A stretch of DNA of 64,000 bases from Acidobacteriota bacterium (GCA_021818865.1 JAKASX010000008.1:1-64000); one strand, 5' to 3'; positions 8,495-16,815 are shown, counted from the stretch's first letter. Notes: a model not told the origin generated them from the sequence alone. Numbers and translations are program-made.

Positions 8495-9634
8495 ATGAGG
8501 CACTGGAAACTCGCGCTGACAGCAGCGGTGCTGGCCGGAACGATGGCCGTCGCGGCTGCGGCGCAATCGATGGGCCGCATCAACGGCACGGTGAAGGACG
8601 AGAACGGAAATCCCTGGCCCGGCGTCACGGTGGTGATTCAGAGTCCGGACACGGGAGCCAAGTTCACCTTGAAGACCGACAGCAAGGGCAAATATATGCA
8701 AATGGGCATCATGCCCGGGGTCTATACGATCACATTCGAAACGACGAAGTTCCCCGCGCAGGTGTACAAAGTTCGCGTGGAAGGCGGCTCGGAACTCACG
8801 CAGGACATCAATTTCAAGGAACTGCTCGCAAAGAACCCCGGCTATCTCGAAGCGATGAAGAAGGAAGCGGCGGCCAAGAAGCAGTTCGCCCAGTTGAAGC
8901 AGTATTTCGAGACCGGGCGCAAGGCCATGGATCAAGTTCACACGCTGCAGAGCCAGATGGCGACGCAACCGGCGGCGCAGCAAACCCAGACGCAACAGCA
9001 GATTCAGCAACTGAGCCAGACCGCGATTACTTCGCTCACGCAGGCCGTGCAGGTGGCTGGACCGACCAACAGCAACTTGCCGGTGATCCTGGGCAACCTG
9101 GCGCTGGCGTATCAGGACGCGGGACAACACGACAAGGCGGCCGATACGTTCGTCAAGGCCTCTCAGCTCGAGCCCACCAACCCGAATTACCTGCTCGGCG
9201 CGGCGACCAACCTCGCCTACGGCGGGAAAATCCAGGAAGCCAGCGCCGACTGCGAGAAGATCGCGGCGGTTTCCGCAACGACGGTCGGCACGTGCTGGCG
9301 GAACATCGGCGTGGTGCTCTACAACACCAACCAATTGCAGGCCGCGGTCACCCCGTTGCAGAAGGCGACGCAGGTCAACCCCAACGACGCCGACGCCTGG
9401 TTTCTGCTGGGCAACGCCTTGATGAACACGATGCAGAGCAAGATGGTGAACGGGAAACTGACGGCCGTCGTGGTGCCCGGCACGGTGGAAGCGTTCCAGA
9501 AGTATCTGGAACTCGCGCCGAACGGGCCCGAGGCCGACCAGGCCAGGCAGTCGCTGATGGCGCTCCAACAGCTCGGTGCCGGCGTGGATACGAAGTTCAT
9601 CGCGCCGGGTGACAAGAAAAAGAAGCACCGCTAA
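8495..9634 (+). CDS. secreted carboxypeptidase-regulatory-like and TPR protein
   Basis: ATG 8495 sits 8 nt after GGGAGG and opens a 379-residue protein with a clear signal peptide (MRHWKLALTAAVLAGTMAVAAAAQ). Residues about 26-95 form a CarboxypepD_reg-like beta-sandwich (INGTVKDENGNPWPGVTVVIQ). Next comes a glutamine-rich helical linker (about 150-175, QQTQTQQQIQQ). TPR units then follow from about residue 190 (ILGNLALAYQDAGQHDKAADTFVKASQLEP; AWFLLGNAL). The C-terminus is lysine-rich (KKKKHR). It is probably periplasmic or outer-membrane associated; the function is unknown. The combination is common in Acidobacteriota. Confidence 0.82.
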   Translation: MRHWKLALTAAVLAGTMAVAAAAQSMGRINGTVKDENGNPWPGVTVVIQSPDTGAKFTLKTDSKGKYMQMGIMPGVYTITFETTKFPAQVYKVRVEGGSELTQDINFKELLAKNPGYLEAMKKEAAAKKQFAQLKQYFETGRKAMDQVHTLQSQMATQPAAQQTQTQQQIQQLSQTAITSLTQAVQVAGPTNSNLPVILGNLALAYQDAGQHDKAADTFVKASQLEPTNPNYLLGAATNLAYGGKIQEASADCEKIAAVSATTVGTCWRNIGVVLYNTNQLQAAVTPLQKATQVNPNDADAWFLLGNALMNTMQSKMVNGKLTAVVVPGTVEAFQKYLELAPNGPEADQARQSLMALQQLGAGVDTKFIAPGDKKKKHR

Positions 9635-9745
9635 GCCCGGGCGCAAAACGATTCGAGGATGCAGGCCGCGCGTTTTCCGCGCGGGAGCGAGAGCCGCGGC
9701 CTGGCGCGCAAGGCCGCGCAGCGTATCGGCGCATCCGCCGCGGTG

Positions 9746-9763
9746 AGCGCGGGTTTCCGCGCT
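9746..9763. terminator. hairpin in the convergent gap after the TPR gene
   Basis: AGCGCGG-gttt-CCGCGCT forms a 7-bp stem with a 4-nt loop between the convergent TPR gene and ABC permease gene. There is no U-run on either side, so termination is only a guess. A second, looser repeat (AGGCCGCG ... CGCGGCCT) lies about 85 nt earlier. Confidence 0.3.
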
Positions 9764-9784
9764 GGGACCCACAGGAACGTCTCG

Positions 9785-10621
9785 CTAGAAATGGGTGAGC
9801 GTGCCGTTGATTCGGGTTCGCCGCAGCGCCCAGGCGAATACCACCAGCGAAAGCGGAAGCAGCACGAGCGCGAAGGCGCCGAGCGCGGCGATTTGCGGCC
9901 ATAACCGTCCGATGCCAACGCCGCCGAGCAGCGCCTGCCGCATGCCTTCGAGCGAATAGGTAAGCGGGATCAGCCGAGCCAGCAGCCGCAGCGGCGCCGG
10001 CAGGATTCTGACCGGATACATCATTCCCCCGAGAAGCGCCGAAAGCCCCAGGAAAATCCATTTGGCCGGGTTCCCCCGCTTGAAAATCATCTGATAGCTG
10101 GCGGAAATGATGCCCAGCCCGGTGAACGCGAGAATCGAGAACAGCAAAATCAGCAGGGCCCCCGGCCAATCGGCGGTCGCAAGCGGCAGGTGAAACAGGA
10201 TCACTCCCCAAACCAGGTAAACGGCGGTGCGCAGCGACGTGAGGACGAAAGGATAGAGCGCCGAGCCGGTCAGAATCACCGGCAGCGACGCCTCGGTAAC
10301 GAGCAGGGCCTCGAGCGTACGGTTGCGGCGGGCGTCGTCGATGCTGCTATCGAAAGCGTTGAGTCCCGCCGAGAGGTAATCGAAGAAGGCCAGGCCGATC
10401 AACGCGAACGCGAAATAGCTGGTGCCTGCCGGAAGGCTTTTTTGCAGCTTGTCGCTCGCGACGAACTGGGAAAGGAAGTAGAAGGAAGCGACGCCGAAGA
10501 GGGCGTTGACGGCGTCGAGCAGGAAGGCGACGCGATAGGTGCGCGCCGTGAGCATATCCCGGCGAAAGAGATAAGCCATTTGCCTGGCGACCTTCCGCCA
10601 TTCGAGCGGAGGCTTGCTCAT
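9785..10621 (-). CDS. ABC-2 type transporter permease
   Basis: The 278-residue protein has a cytoplasmic N-terminal helix and six hydrophobic segments (roughly 28-52, 65-88, 113-140, 145-170, 180-200 and 238-262), the ABC-2 permease plan. Its ATG overlaps the stop of the ATPase gene by 4 nt, so the two are translated together and form a half-transporter that would dimerise. Substrate is not evident. The pair is divergent from the lasso operon across a gap of about 300 nt, so it could export the peptide or confer immunity; that is inference from position only. Confidence 0.88.
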   Translation of the reverse strand: MSKPPLEWRKVARQMAYLFRRDMLTARTYRVAFLLDAVNALFGVASFYFLSQFVASDKLQKSLPAGTSYFAFALIGLAFFDYLSAGLNAFDSSIDDARRNRTLEALLVTEASLPVILTGSALYPFVLTSLRTAVYLVWGVILFHLPLATADWPGALLILLFSILAFTGLGIISASYQMIFKRGNPAKWIFLGLSALLGGMMYPVRILPAPLRLLARLIPLTYSLEGMRQALLGGVGIGRLWPQIAALGAFALVLLPLSLVVFAWALRRTRINGTLTHF

Positions 10622-11418
10622 TGCGGTGCTCCCCCAGGGCCGGTCCGCGCGAGCAGATTTTCGATCGCCTGCTGCACGGTCGGGGCGCCCGTCGAACGGC
10701 GAAGCGCTTCAGGCGCATCGCACGTCAGCAACTCGCCGGCGTGGAGCAGCGCGACCCGGTCGGCGAGTTCCTCGACTTCGCTCAGAATGTGGGATGCGAA
10801 GAGAACCGTCGTTCCCTGGCGCTTGACCAGATTCTTCAGCACGGCGCGAAATTCCGCTGAGGCAACCGGGTCGAGACTCCGCGTTGGCTCGTCGAGCAGC
10901 ACCACCGGCGGCCGATGCAGGATGGCGCGGGCGAGGCCGAGCCGATTGATCGTTCCCGAAGACAGCGTGCGCGTCTGGCGCTCGAGCGCGGGGCCGAGCC
11001 CCAGATGCTCGGTCAATTCGGCGATGCGTTGCCGGGTTGTCTGCGGCGAAAGACCGCTCATCGCGCCGAAGAATCCCAGATTTTCGCGGCCGGTGAGCCG
11101 GCTGTAGAAGCCGAAGTCGGCGCCGCTGTGATAGCCGATGTGACGCCGCACCTGGGCCGGTTCGCGTTCGACGTCGAATCCGGCGATCAACGCGCGGCCG
11201 CTGGTCGGGACGAGCAAGGTGGAAAGAATCCGGAGTAGAGTGGATTTCCCGGCGCCGTTTTCACCGACGAGGGCGAGCACGGTTCCTTCCTCCACCTGAA
11301 ACGAGATCTTTCCGAGAGCCCTCACCGTGGCTGGGGCGACCACCTGCAGCAGGGTGCGCCAGCCGGAATAGGCCGGAGGGAACTGTTTCGTAAGCTCGTC
11401 GGCGAGAATCGTGGACAC
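10618..11418 (-). CDS. ABC transporter ATP-binding protein
   Basis: GTG 11418 follows AAGGA by a 6-nt spacer and gives a 266-residue ATPase starting VSTILADELTKQF. Motifs are Walker A GENGAGKST, the signature LSSGTINR (a variant of LSGGQ), Walker B VVLLDEPT and the H-loop ASHILSEVEE. The segment before Walker A (KQFPPAYSGWRTLLQVVAP) is longer than in most family members. It drives the ABC-2 permease encoded by the overlapping downstream gene. Codons upstream of 11418 are in frame but lack a ribosome site and family similarity. Confidence 0.9.
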   Translation of the reverse strand: MSTILADELTKQFPPAYSGWRTLLQVVAPATVRALGKISFQVEEGTVLALVGENGAGKSTLLRILSTLLVPTSGRALIAGFDVEREPAQVRRHIGYHSGADFGFYSRLTGRENLGFFGAMSGLSPQTTRQRIAELTEHLGLGPALERQTRTLSSGTINRLGLARAILHRPPVVLLDEPTRSLDPVASAEFRAVLKNLVKRQGTTVLFASHILSEVEELADRVALLHAGELLTCDAPEALRRSTGAPTVQQAIENLLARTGPGGAPQ

Positions 11419-11603
11419 GGGTAATCCTTGCGCGCCGGCTATTATGTCCGGCGAGCTGCGGCCTCGGCAAACCCGCAGGGGTGGGAAGACCCATTCTGGG
11501 AAAGCCCAAAACCGTTTTTCAGGGTGGGCTGGATTGGGCTGAGAGTGGGGGTGCGAGGGTGCGCCTGATGATTTCGGCGTTAAGAGACGGGAAAAGCAAG
11601 GGT

Positions 11604-11620
11604 TTTGGTACCTTTGGTAC
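11604..11620. repeat. tandem TTTGGTAC repeat upstream of the lasso operon
   Basis: Two copies of TTTGGTAC occur at 11604-11611 and 11613-11620, a 9-nt period, with GGTACC in between. They lie about 45 nt upstream of the likely -10 element of the lasso operon, a suitable place for an activator or repressor site. The rest of the 302-nt gap 11419-11720 holds only the promoter candidate and no gene I can support. Confidence 0.4.
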
Positions 11621-11664
11621 TGCCGGAACGCGCACACCCGCTATCTTCCGTTGTCTCGCTTTGT

Positions 11665-11670
11665 TACAAT
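11665..11670 (+). promoter_or_regulatory. candidate -10 box of the lasso operon
   Basis: TACAAT (5/6 match to TATAAT), in the context TTTGTTACAAT, lies about 50 nt before the first lasso gene. No good -35 sits 16-18 nt upstream, which fits a promoter that needs an activator. GGGGGAG at 11708-11714 is the ribosome site of the first gene. Confidence 0.4.
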
Positions 11671-11720
11671 CGCGCCGAGTCGGGATTCGGAAAAGCCGGT
11701 CGGTATTGGGGGAGTGAGCG

Positions 11721-12002
11721 TTGGCCATTTCCTTCAGCACGCGCGTCGTGGTGCCTCCGCACGTCTTGTTGCAGCAGGTGGGCGGGGAATCGGTGCTGCT
11801 GAACGTGCAAAAGGAATGTTATTTCGGGCTCGATCCGGTGGGAACGCGCATGTGGGAGGCGCTGACGAAGGGCAATACGGTCGAGGCCGCGTATGAGGAA
11901 CTCCTCCGGACGTACGACGTGGATGCCGAGCGGCTGCGACGGGATTTGGAAGGGCTGATCGAAAAGCTGATCGAGAACGGCTTGCTAGAGACCGAGGGAT
12001 GA
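11721..12002 (+). CDS. PqqD-like lasso precursor recognition protein (B1)
   Basis: This 93-residue PqqD-family protein is a RiPP recognition element. Typical features are QQVGGESVLLNVQKECYFGLDPVGTRMWEAL and a helical C-terminus (RLRRDLEGLIEKLIENGLLE). In lasso pathways the B1 protein binds the precursor leader and delivers it to the peptidase. The start is a TTG, supported by GGGGGAG 7 nt upstream; the nearby GTG at 11714 is out of frame. The stop overlaps the B2 start as ATGA, which shows coupled translation. Confidence 0.9.
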   Translation: MAISFSTRVVVPPHVLLQQVGGESVLLNVQKECYFGLDPVGTRMWEALTKGNTVEAAYEELLRTYDVDAERLRRDLEGLIEKLIENGLLETEG

Positions 12003-12451
12003 GCAGCTGGGATAAATTTCGGCGGCTTCCGCGCAAGGAAAAGACTGTGTTTCTGGCGGCGTTTCTGCTGCTGCTAGCGGTGCGTGCGGGGTTGGCGGCG
12101 CTAGGATTGCGGCGCGTGGAGAGCCTGGTGAGCCGCGGCGCGAGGGCGCACAAGCGGCCAGAGCCGGAACAGGCGATTTTTCTGGCGCGGCGGACGGCCC
12201 GGCTGGTGGCCGTGGCGGCGCGTTACGCGGGTGGGTCGTGCCTGGCGCGATCCGTCGTGCTGTGCCTGCTGCTCGAGCGGCGCGGCGTACCGGCTCGGCT
12301 GCGGATCGGGGTTCGGAAGCAGGGAGATGAATTTCAGGCGCATGCGTGGGTGGAAGCGGCGGGAATCACATTGAATGAAGCGCCTGACATCGGATTGCGC
12401 TACGCCGCGTTCGAGAGGGATTTTGCCCTGGCGCGAGGGAACCACCGATGA
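11999..12451 (+). CDS. lasso peptide leader peptidase (B2, transglutaminase-like)
   Basis: The 150-residue protein matches the Transglut_core3 family of lasso maturases. A hydrophobic stretch lies at 17-36, the catalytic cysteine is C81 in GGSCLARS, the histidine is H115 in QAHAWVE, and an acidic residue is at E127 or D130. B2 cleaves the leader from the precursor just before ring closure. It overlaps B1 and the cyclase gene by 4 nt each (ATGA), so the three are translated as a unit. Confidence 0.92.
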   Translation: MSSWDKFRRLPRKEKTVFLAAFLLLLAVRAGLAALGLRRVESLVSRGARAHKRPEPEQAIFLARRTARLVAVAARYAGGSCLARSVVLCLLLERRGVPARLRIGVRKQGDEFQAHAWVEAAGITLNEAPDIGLRYAAFERDFALARGNHR

Positions 12452-14328
12452 GCGGTTTCGCCGGCATCGTGAATCTGGACGGCGCGCCGGTGGATGGCGC
12501 GCTGCTCGCCCGTTTCGAAGAGCTGCTCCGCGAGCGCGGACCGGACGGTCAAGGGATCTGGGCGGAAGGAAATGTAGGTCTGGTGCACACGCTTTTTTGC
12601 ACGACGGACGAAGCGCGGGGCGAGCGACAGCCGATGAGCCTTGACGGCCGGGTGTGGATCGTTGCCGATGCGCGGCTGGATGGACGCAGGGATTTGATCG
12701 CCGAACTGCGCGGGCGGGGATGCGCCTGTGCGGCGAGTTCCACGGAACCGGAATTGATTTTGCACGCCTACTCGGTTTGGGGCGAAGGGTGCGTGGAACA
12801 TCTGCTGGGCGATTTCGCGTTTGCCGTCTGGGACCGGCACGAGCGGAAGCTCTTTTGCGCGCGGGACCATTTCGGCGTGCGGCCGTTCTTCTACGCGCAC
12901 GTTGACAGAGCTTTCGTTTTCAGCAACTCGATGGACGCGCCGCGGCTCCATCCGGACGTTCCAGACGATTTGGACGAATGCGCGATCGCCGATTTTCTGG
13001 TTCTCGGTAGCAATTTCGACTTGGAGAGCACGGCGCGGGCCGCGATTCGCCGCTTGGCGCCGGCGCACGCGCTCATCGTCGCCGATGGGGAAGTGCGGAG
13101 GCGGCGATACTGGACTTTGCCGGTTGATCCTCCGACGGTGTTTCGGCGCTCGCGGGATTACGTCGAACGGTTTTTGGAGCTTTTCGAGCAGGCGGTCGCG
13201 GACCGTTTGCGCACCGACCGCGCAGCGGTGTTGATGAGCGGCGGCATGGATTCGTGTTCGGTGGGGGCAATGGCAAAGCGCGCGGCGAGCAGGCGGAGCG
13301 CGGGCTGCTCGATCACTGCGCATACGCAGACGTACCACCATCTGATTCCTTTTGAGGAGGGGCGCTTCGCCAGCCTGGCCGCGAGGGAGATCGGAATCGC
13401 GTGGAGCGAGTTTCCTCTCGACGACAAGCAATTGCTCGGGTATTGGAACCGATCCGAATTCCGACGCCCGGAGCCGGCGCTCGTTCCCCTGTTCGACTGG
13501 ACGCTCGCGGACGTACTGGGCAAGCCACTCCCGGCGCGAGTGGTTCTAACCGGACAGGGCAGCGATGGGATTTTTTCGAGCTTGCGAATGCGCCATTGCC
13601 GCGATCGCATCCGCGAGGGACAGTGGCTGCGGTTGGCGAAGGAAGTCTCCGGGCACTTGTTTTGCGAAGGGCGCATGCGGCGGCTTCGCATCCTTCCCGG
13701 CATGCGGGCGCGTTTTGGCGGCGGGGTTCCCGCCAGACCTTTCCCGGACTGGTTGAATCCGAATCTGGATCGCCGGTTGAACCTGCGCGAGAGGTACGAG
13801 CAATACGAAGTGCGACCGGTTTCGAGCGCGGTGCCAGAACGGGCGGTTCGGCCGGAGGCGTATGGGTTGATGAGTTCTCCGATGTGGGCTGGGTTATTCG
13901 ATGAGTACGATCCCGATAACGCCGGAGGCCGCTTCGAGGCGCGACATCCGTTTTTCGATTTGCGGCTGGCACGATACGCGCTCAGCTTGCCTGCCATGCC
14001 TTGGTGCTCAGACAAAGAACTGTTGCGGCGTTCGATGTGCGGTGTGTTGCCGGACGCGATCAGGCTCGGGAGGAAGCGGCCGATTCGAAGCGACCTGATG
14101 ATGGCGTTCTATCGCAGCAGCGGAAAGCCCTGGCTGGAGCGTTTCGAACCTGTAGAACATCTCGATCAGTTCGTGGATGTAAAACGGGCGATCGAACGGG
14201 CAAAGGCACCCCCTCCGTGGGAGGTGTTCGTGCACCTTCGCCCAATTTGCCTGAATTATTGGTTGAACTGGGAGTCCAAATACGCGTATAAGATACCGAA
14301 GGAGGAGTGTCGTGCCCAATCCTGTTAA
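12448..14328 (+). CDS. lasso peptide cyclase (C, asparagine-synthetase-like)
   Basis: The 626-residue protein has an N-terminal glutaminase-like domain (MSGFAGIVNLDG) in which the catalytic Cys2 of asparagine synthetase is replaced by Ser. The synthetase domain carries the ATP-binding loop SGGMDS at 264-269. Loss of Cys2 is typical of lasso cyclases, which adenylate an Asp or Glu side chain and join it to the new N-terminus. The C-terminus ends AQSC. Its last 17 nt overlap the precursor gene, and GGAGGAG inside its coding sequence acts as the precursor's ribosome site. Confidence 0.93.
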   Translation: MSGFAGIVNLDGAPVDGALLARFEELLRERGPDGQGIWAEGNVGLVHTLFCTTDEARGERQPMSLDGRVWIVADARLDGRRDLIAELRGRGCACAASSTEPELILHAYSVWGEGCVEHLLGDFAFAVWDRHERKLFCARDHFGVRPFFYAHVDRAFVFSNSMDAPRLHPDVPDDLDECAIADFLVLGSNFDLESTARAAIRRLAPAHALIVADGEVRRRRYWTLPVDPPTVFRRSRDYVERFLELFEQAVADRLRTDRAAVLMSGGMDSCSVGAMAKRAASRRSAGCSITAHTQTYHHLIPFEEGRFASLAAREIGIAWSEFPLDDKQLLGYWNRSEFRRPEPALVPLFDWTLADVLGKPLPARVVLTGQGSDGIFSSLRMRHCRDRIREGQWLRLAKEVSGHLFCEGRMRRLRILPGMRARFGGGVPARPFPDWLNPNLDRRLNLRERYEQYEVRPVSSAVPERAVRPEAYGLMSSPMWAGLFDEYDPDNAGGRFEARHPFFDLRLARYALSLPAMPWCSDKELLRRSMCGVLPDAIRLGRKRPIRSDLMMAFYRSSGKPWLERFEPVEHLDQFVDVKRAIERAKAPPPWEVFVHLRPICLNYWLNWESKYAYKIPKEECRAQSC

Positions 14329-14461
14329 GGTGCCTTACCAGAAGCCTGAGTTGCGTGTCTATGGTACGCTGCGTGAATTGACGCTCACAGGCAGCGGCAA
14401 TGCTTTGGACTGCACGCCCAACAATAACAGCAATCCCCAACACTCCAGCGTCTGCGGGTAA
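14312..14461 (+). CDS. lasso peptide precursor (A)
   Basis: GTG 14312 follows GGAGG by about 6 nt and encodes 49 residues. Leader residues 9-24 read YQKPELRVYGTLRELT, a perfect fit to the lasso leader pattern YxxPxLxxxGxxxxLT that the B1 protein binds. With Thr24 at the usual -2 position, the core starts at Thr26. Asp33 then falls at core position 8 and would close an eight-residue ring (TGSGNALD). The 16-residue tail runs from Cys34 to Gly49, is Asn-rich (37-41) and has a second cysteine at 48, so a disulfide is possible. Starting at Gly27 would give a seven-residue ring. By my hand sum the cyclised core is near 2355 Da. Confidence 0.88.
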   Translation: MPNPVKVPYQKPELRVYGTLRELTLTGSGNALDCTPNNNSNPQHSSVCG

Positions 14462-14487
14462 GTTCGCGGAGTGAAGCACAGGCCCGC

Positions 14488-15519
14488 TTGTTCCGGTATA
14501 AGCTGCAGGGACTGCTCCTAGAGTCCGACCGGGCGCTGCCCACGCTAACGGCGCTGGGCGCGGCCGGCAAGCCGGACGTGGAGTTCCGAACAGGTTTCCT
14601 CCCTGGGGAGTTGGATGTGGAGGGGCTACGGAGAGGCGAACCTGCCTACGTTAGCCCCTTTTGCGATTCCAACGGCCAGGCACTCTCCCGGATGTGGCGT
14701 TGTCCGACCAGCGGTCTCTATTATTTCGACTTCATCGAAGGCTTTGCGTTCGCGGTCGATTCCGACGGGAAAACGATCTGGGCGTACTGGCCGGAAACCA
14801 TAACTCTCCAGGACATCACGGCTTTTCTGCTGGGGCGGATGCTCGCGTTCGTTTTGCATTTGCGCGGGTACGTATGCCTGCATGCCAGCGCCGTTGCCGT
14901 TGAAGGCGGAGCGGTGCTCTTCGCCGGTTTTCCTGGCATGGGAAAATCCACCACGGCGGCGGCTTTCGCGGAGCGAGGCTATCCCATTTTATCCGACGAC
15001 GTCTCGGCGATTCGGCGAGAACCGAACGGCACGATAGCGGTCATGCCTGGCGTTCCTCGCGTATGCCTGTTGCCTGATTCGCTCGAGTTTCTCTTCGGTG
15101 CGGTTTCATCGGAACGGTTCCCTCTTTTGGAACCCGCCGGGAGCAAGCGGTTGGTGCGGCTGGACGGGTCGCCGGGCAAATTTCAGACTGATCCCAGGCC
15201 GCTGGAGGCGATCTACCTTCTCGAACCACGCAGCGACGATGCCTCGGCACCGCGGATCGAGGCTGTTGCCGGGGCCGACCGCCTGATTCGGCTGCTGTAC
15301 AACGGCTTCATGAACCTGGCGCTCGACAAGGAACAGGCGGCGCGCGAGTTTCAGATGCTGGGCGAAATCGCTCGCAGTATTCGTATACGGCAGCTCGTGC
15401 CATCGAGCGATCCGAGGAAATTAGACCGGCTTTGCGAACTCGTGGTGAACGACGTCCGTGCGTCGAACGTTTCGATCGCCGGCCCCTCCGCTGAAACCCT
15501 GGGCTGTCTGGAACGGTAG
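14488..15519 (+). CDS. HPr-kinase-like protein of the lasso cluster
   Basis: The 343-residue protein resembles the C-terminal domain of HPr kinase. It has CLHASAVAV, then Walker A GFPGMGKST at 147-155, then ILSDDV. Such kinases in lasso clusters phosphorylate the peptide; in paeninodin the target is the C-terminal serine. Here the peptide ends in Cys-Gly, so the target must be an internal Ser, Thr or other residue. The start is a TTG with only a weak ribosome site. I chose it because the protein begins LFRYKLQGLLLES and no ATG or GTG is in frame nearby. It lies 26 nt after the precursor stop. Confidence 0.8.
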   Translation: MFRYKLQGLLLESDRALPTLTALGAAGKPDVEFRTGFLPGELDVEGLRRGEPAYVSPFCDSNGQALSRMWRCPTSGLYYFDFIEGFAFAVDSDGKTIWAYWPETITLQDITAFLLGRMLAFVLHLRGYVCLHASAVAVEGGAVLFAGFPGMGKSTTAAAFAERGYPILSDDVSAIRREPNGTIAVMPGVPRVCLLPDSLEFLFGAVSSERFPLLEPAGSKRLVRLDGSPGKFQTDPRPLEAIYLLEPRSDDASAPRIEAVAGADRLIRLLYNGFMNLALDKEQAAREFQMLGEIARSIRIRQLVPSSDPRKLDRLCELVVNDVRASNVSIAGPSAETLGCLER

Positions 15520-15567
15520 TCCCGACATTTCTCGCAGTCCTCTTCGATCCCGAGCAATAATCTGAGC

Positions 15568-16731
15568 GTGGGAGCTGTCTCACAACTGCCCCGCGAGCCG
15601 GGGCATGCGGATTTGCAGCCCGAGCATCGGTTAGTGGTGGCCTGCGCGGGGCTGCGCCTATCGACGGACCAGCGCGAAGAAGTCGTTTCGCTGCTGGGAT
15701 CTCCTCTCAATTGGCCGCTGGTGGTGGAAACGTCGCGAGCGCAGCGCGTTGTGGCGTTGTGCTACGAGGCGCTTCAGCAACTTGGGCCGGGCGCCGTGCC
15801 GGGGGAAGTGATGGCGGCGTTTCGCGCCGATGCCATGGCGATTGCCGGGCGGAATCTGCAATTGGCGGCCAAACTTACCGAAATCACCGACGTTGCCGAA
15901 CGCTCGGGTATCGCGCTGTTACCCTACAAGGGCCCAGTGCTCGCCGAAATGGCCTACGGAAATCTGGCCCTGCGCGAGTTCGTGGACCTGGATTTTATTT
16001 TGCCGCATCGCGATCTGGCCTCAGCGTGGAAATTGCTCGAGAGCCTCGGTTACCTTCCGCGGAACCCGTCTCTGGCCGCTCGGGGCGCACCGATTCCCGG
16101 TGAATACGTTTTTCAGCAGGAGAAAAGCGGCGTTCAGGTGGAATTGCACACGGAACTCACGCTGCGGCATTTTCCTTCACCACCCGATCTCGCACCGCTC
16201 CTTGCCGCACGCGAGCAAGTGACGGTAGCCGGCCGGCGCGTTTTGACATTTTCTAGGGAAGACACGCTGACGTTGCTCGCGGTGCATGGCGCGAAGGATT
16301 TCTGGGCGGAACTGCTCTGGGTTTGCGATATCGCGTGGCTGATCGAAACGCCTGGATTTGACTGGACGGCCGCACTCGGCCGCGCCGACCAAATGGCTTG
16401 CCGGCGGATGGTCAACGTGGCGCTGCTGCTGGCGAGCGAACTTCTGAAAGCAACCATCCCGAAACCTGCGATAGCGGCCACGCAATCCGACGCCGCGGCG
16501 CAGGCGCAGGCGCGCCGGCTTGCCTCGCGAATTTTTGCTCCACACCCGCTTTCCCGTTCCGGACAGATTCGCTACCGCATGCGGATGGTGGAGGGGTTGC
16601 TGCCCGGAATCCGCTACGCGGCGCGCCTGGCAACGACGCCCGCCGCCGACGATTGGAACGCGCTGCAGTTGCCGAGCCGATTCAGCTTTGCCTATGCGCT
16701 GTTGAGGCCGTTGCGGCTGCTGCGACGTTAG
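15568..16731 (+). CDS. nucleotidyltransferase-family protein of the lasso cluster (PF14907-like)
   Basis: The 387-residue protein has the core LPYKGPVLAEMAYGNLALREFVDLDFIL. D140 and D142 form the paired metal-binding aspartates of the nucleotidyltransferase fold, as in the PF14907 family. Such proteins recur beside kinases in lasso clusters, where they are thought to modify the phosphorylated peptide further. The C-terminus is basic (RPLRLLRR). The start is GTG 15568, 48 nt after the kinase gene. It is the last gene of the operon; the next gene is convergent. Confidence 0.82.
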   Translation: MGAVSQLPREPGHADLQPEHRLVVACAGLRLSTDQREEVVSLLGSPLNWPLVVETSRAQRVVALCYEALQQLGPGAVPGEVMAAFRADAMAIAGRNLQLAAKLTEITDVAERSGIALLPYKGPVLAEMAYGNLALREFVDLDFILPHRDLASAWKLLESLGYLPRNPSLAARGAPIPGEYVFQQEKSGVQVELHTELTLRHFPSPPDLAPLLAAREQVTVAGRRVLTFSREDTLTLLAVHGAKDFWAELLWVCDIAWLIETPGFDWTAALGRADQMACRRMVNVALLLASELLKATIPKPAIAATQSDAAAQAQARRLASRIFAPHPLSRSGQIRYRMRMVEGLLPGIRYAARLATTPAADDWNALQLPSRFSFAYALLRPLRLLRR

Positions 16732-16763
16732 GGAAGGCCGTCTAGAGGGCGACACACTTCGAA

Positions 16764-16778
16764 TCCGGCGATGCCGGA
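16764..16778. terminator. short hairpin after the lasso operon
   Basis: TCCGGC-gat-GCCGGA lies in the convergent gap between the nucleotidyltransferase and glycosyltransferase genes and is followed by CTTTGG. The stem is short and the U-run is poor, so it is a weak terminator candidate. Confidence 0.3.
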
Positions 16779-16815
16779 CTTTGGCGCAGCATTGGTCACG
16801 CGAGTGATGTTCGGG

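Noticed and set aside
14462-15567. A second lasso precursor
   Set aside because: I looked for another YxxPxLxxxG leader in short frames around the kinase gene and saw none.
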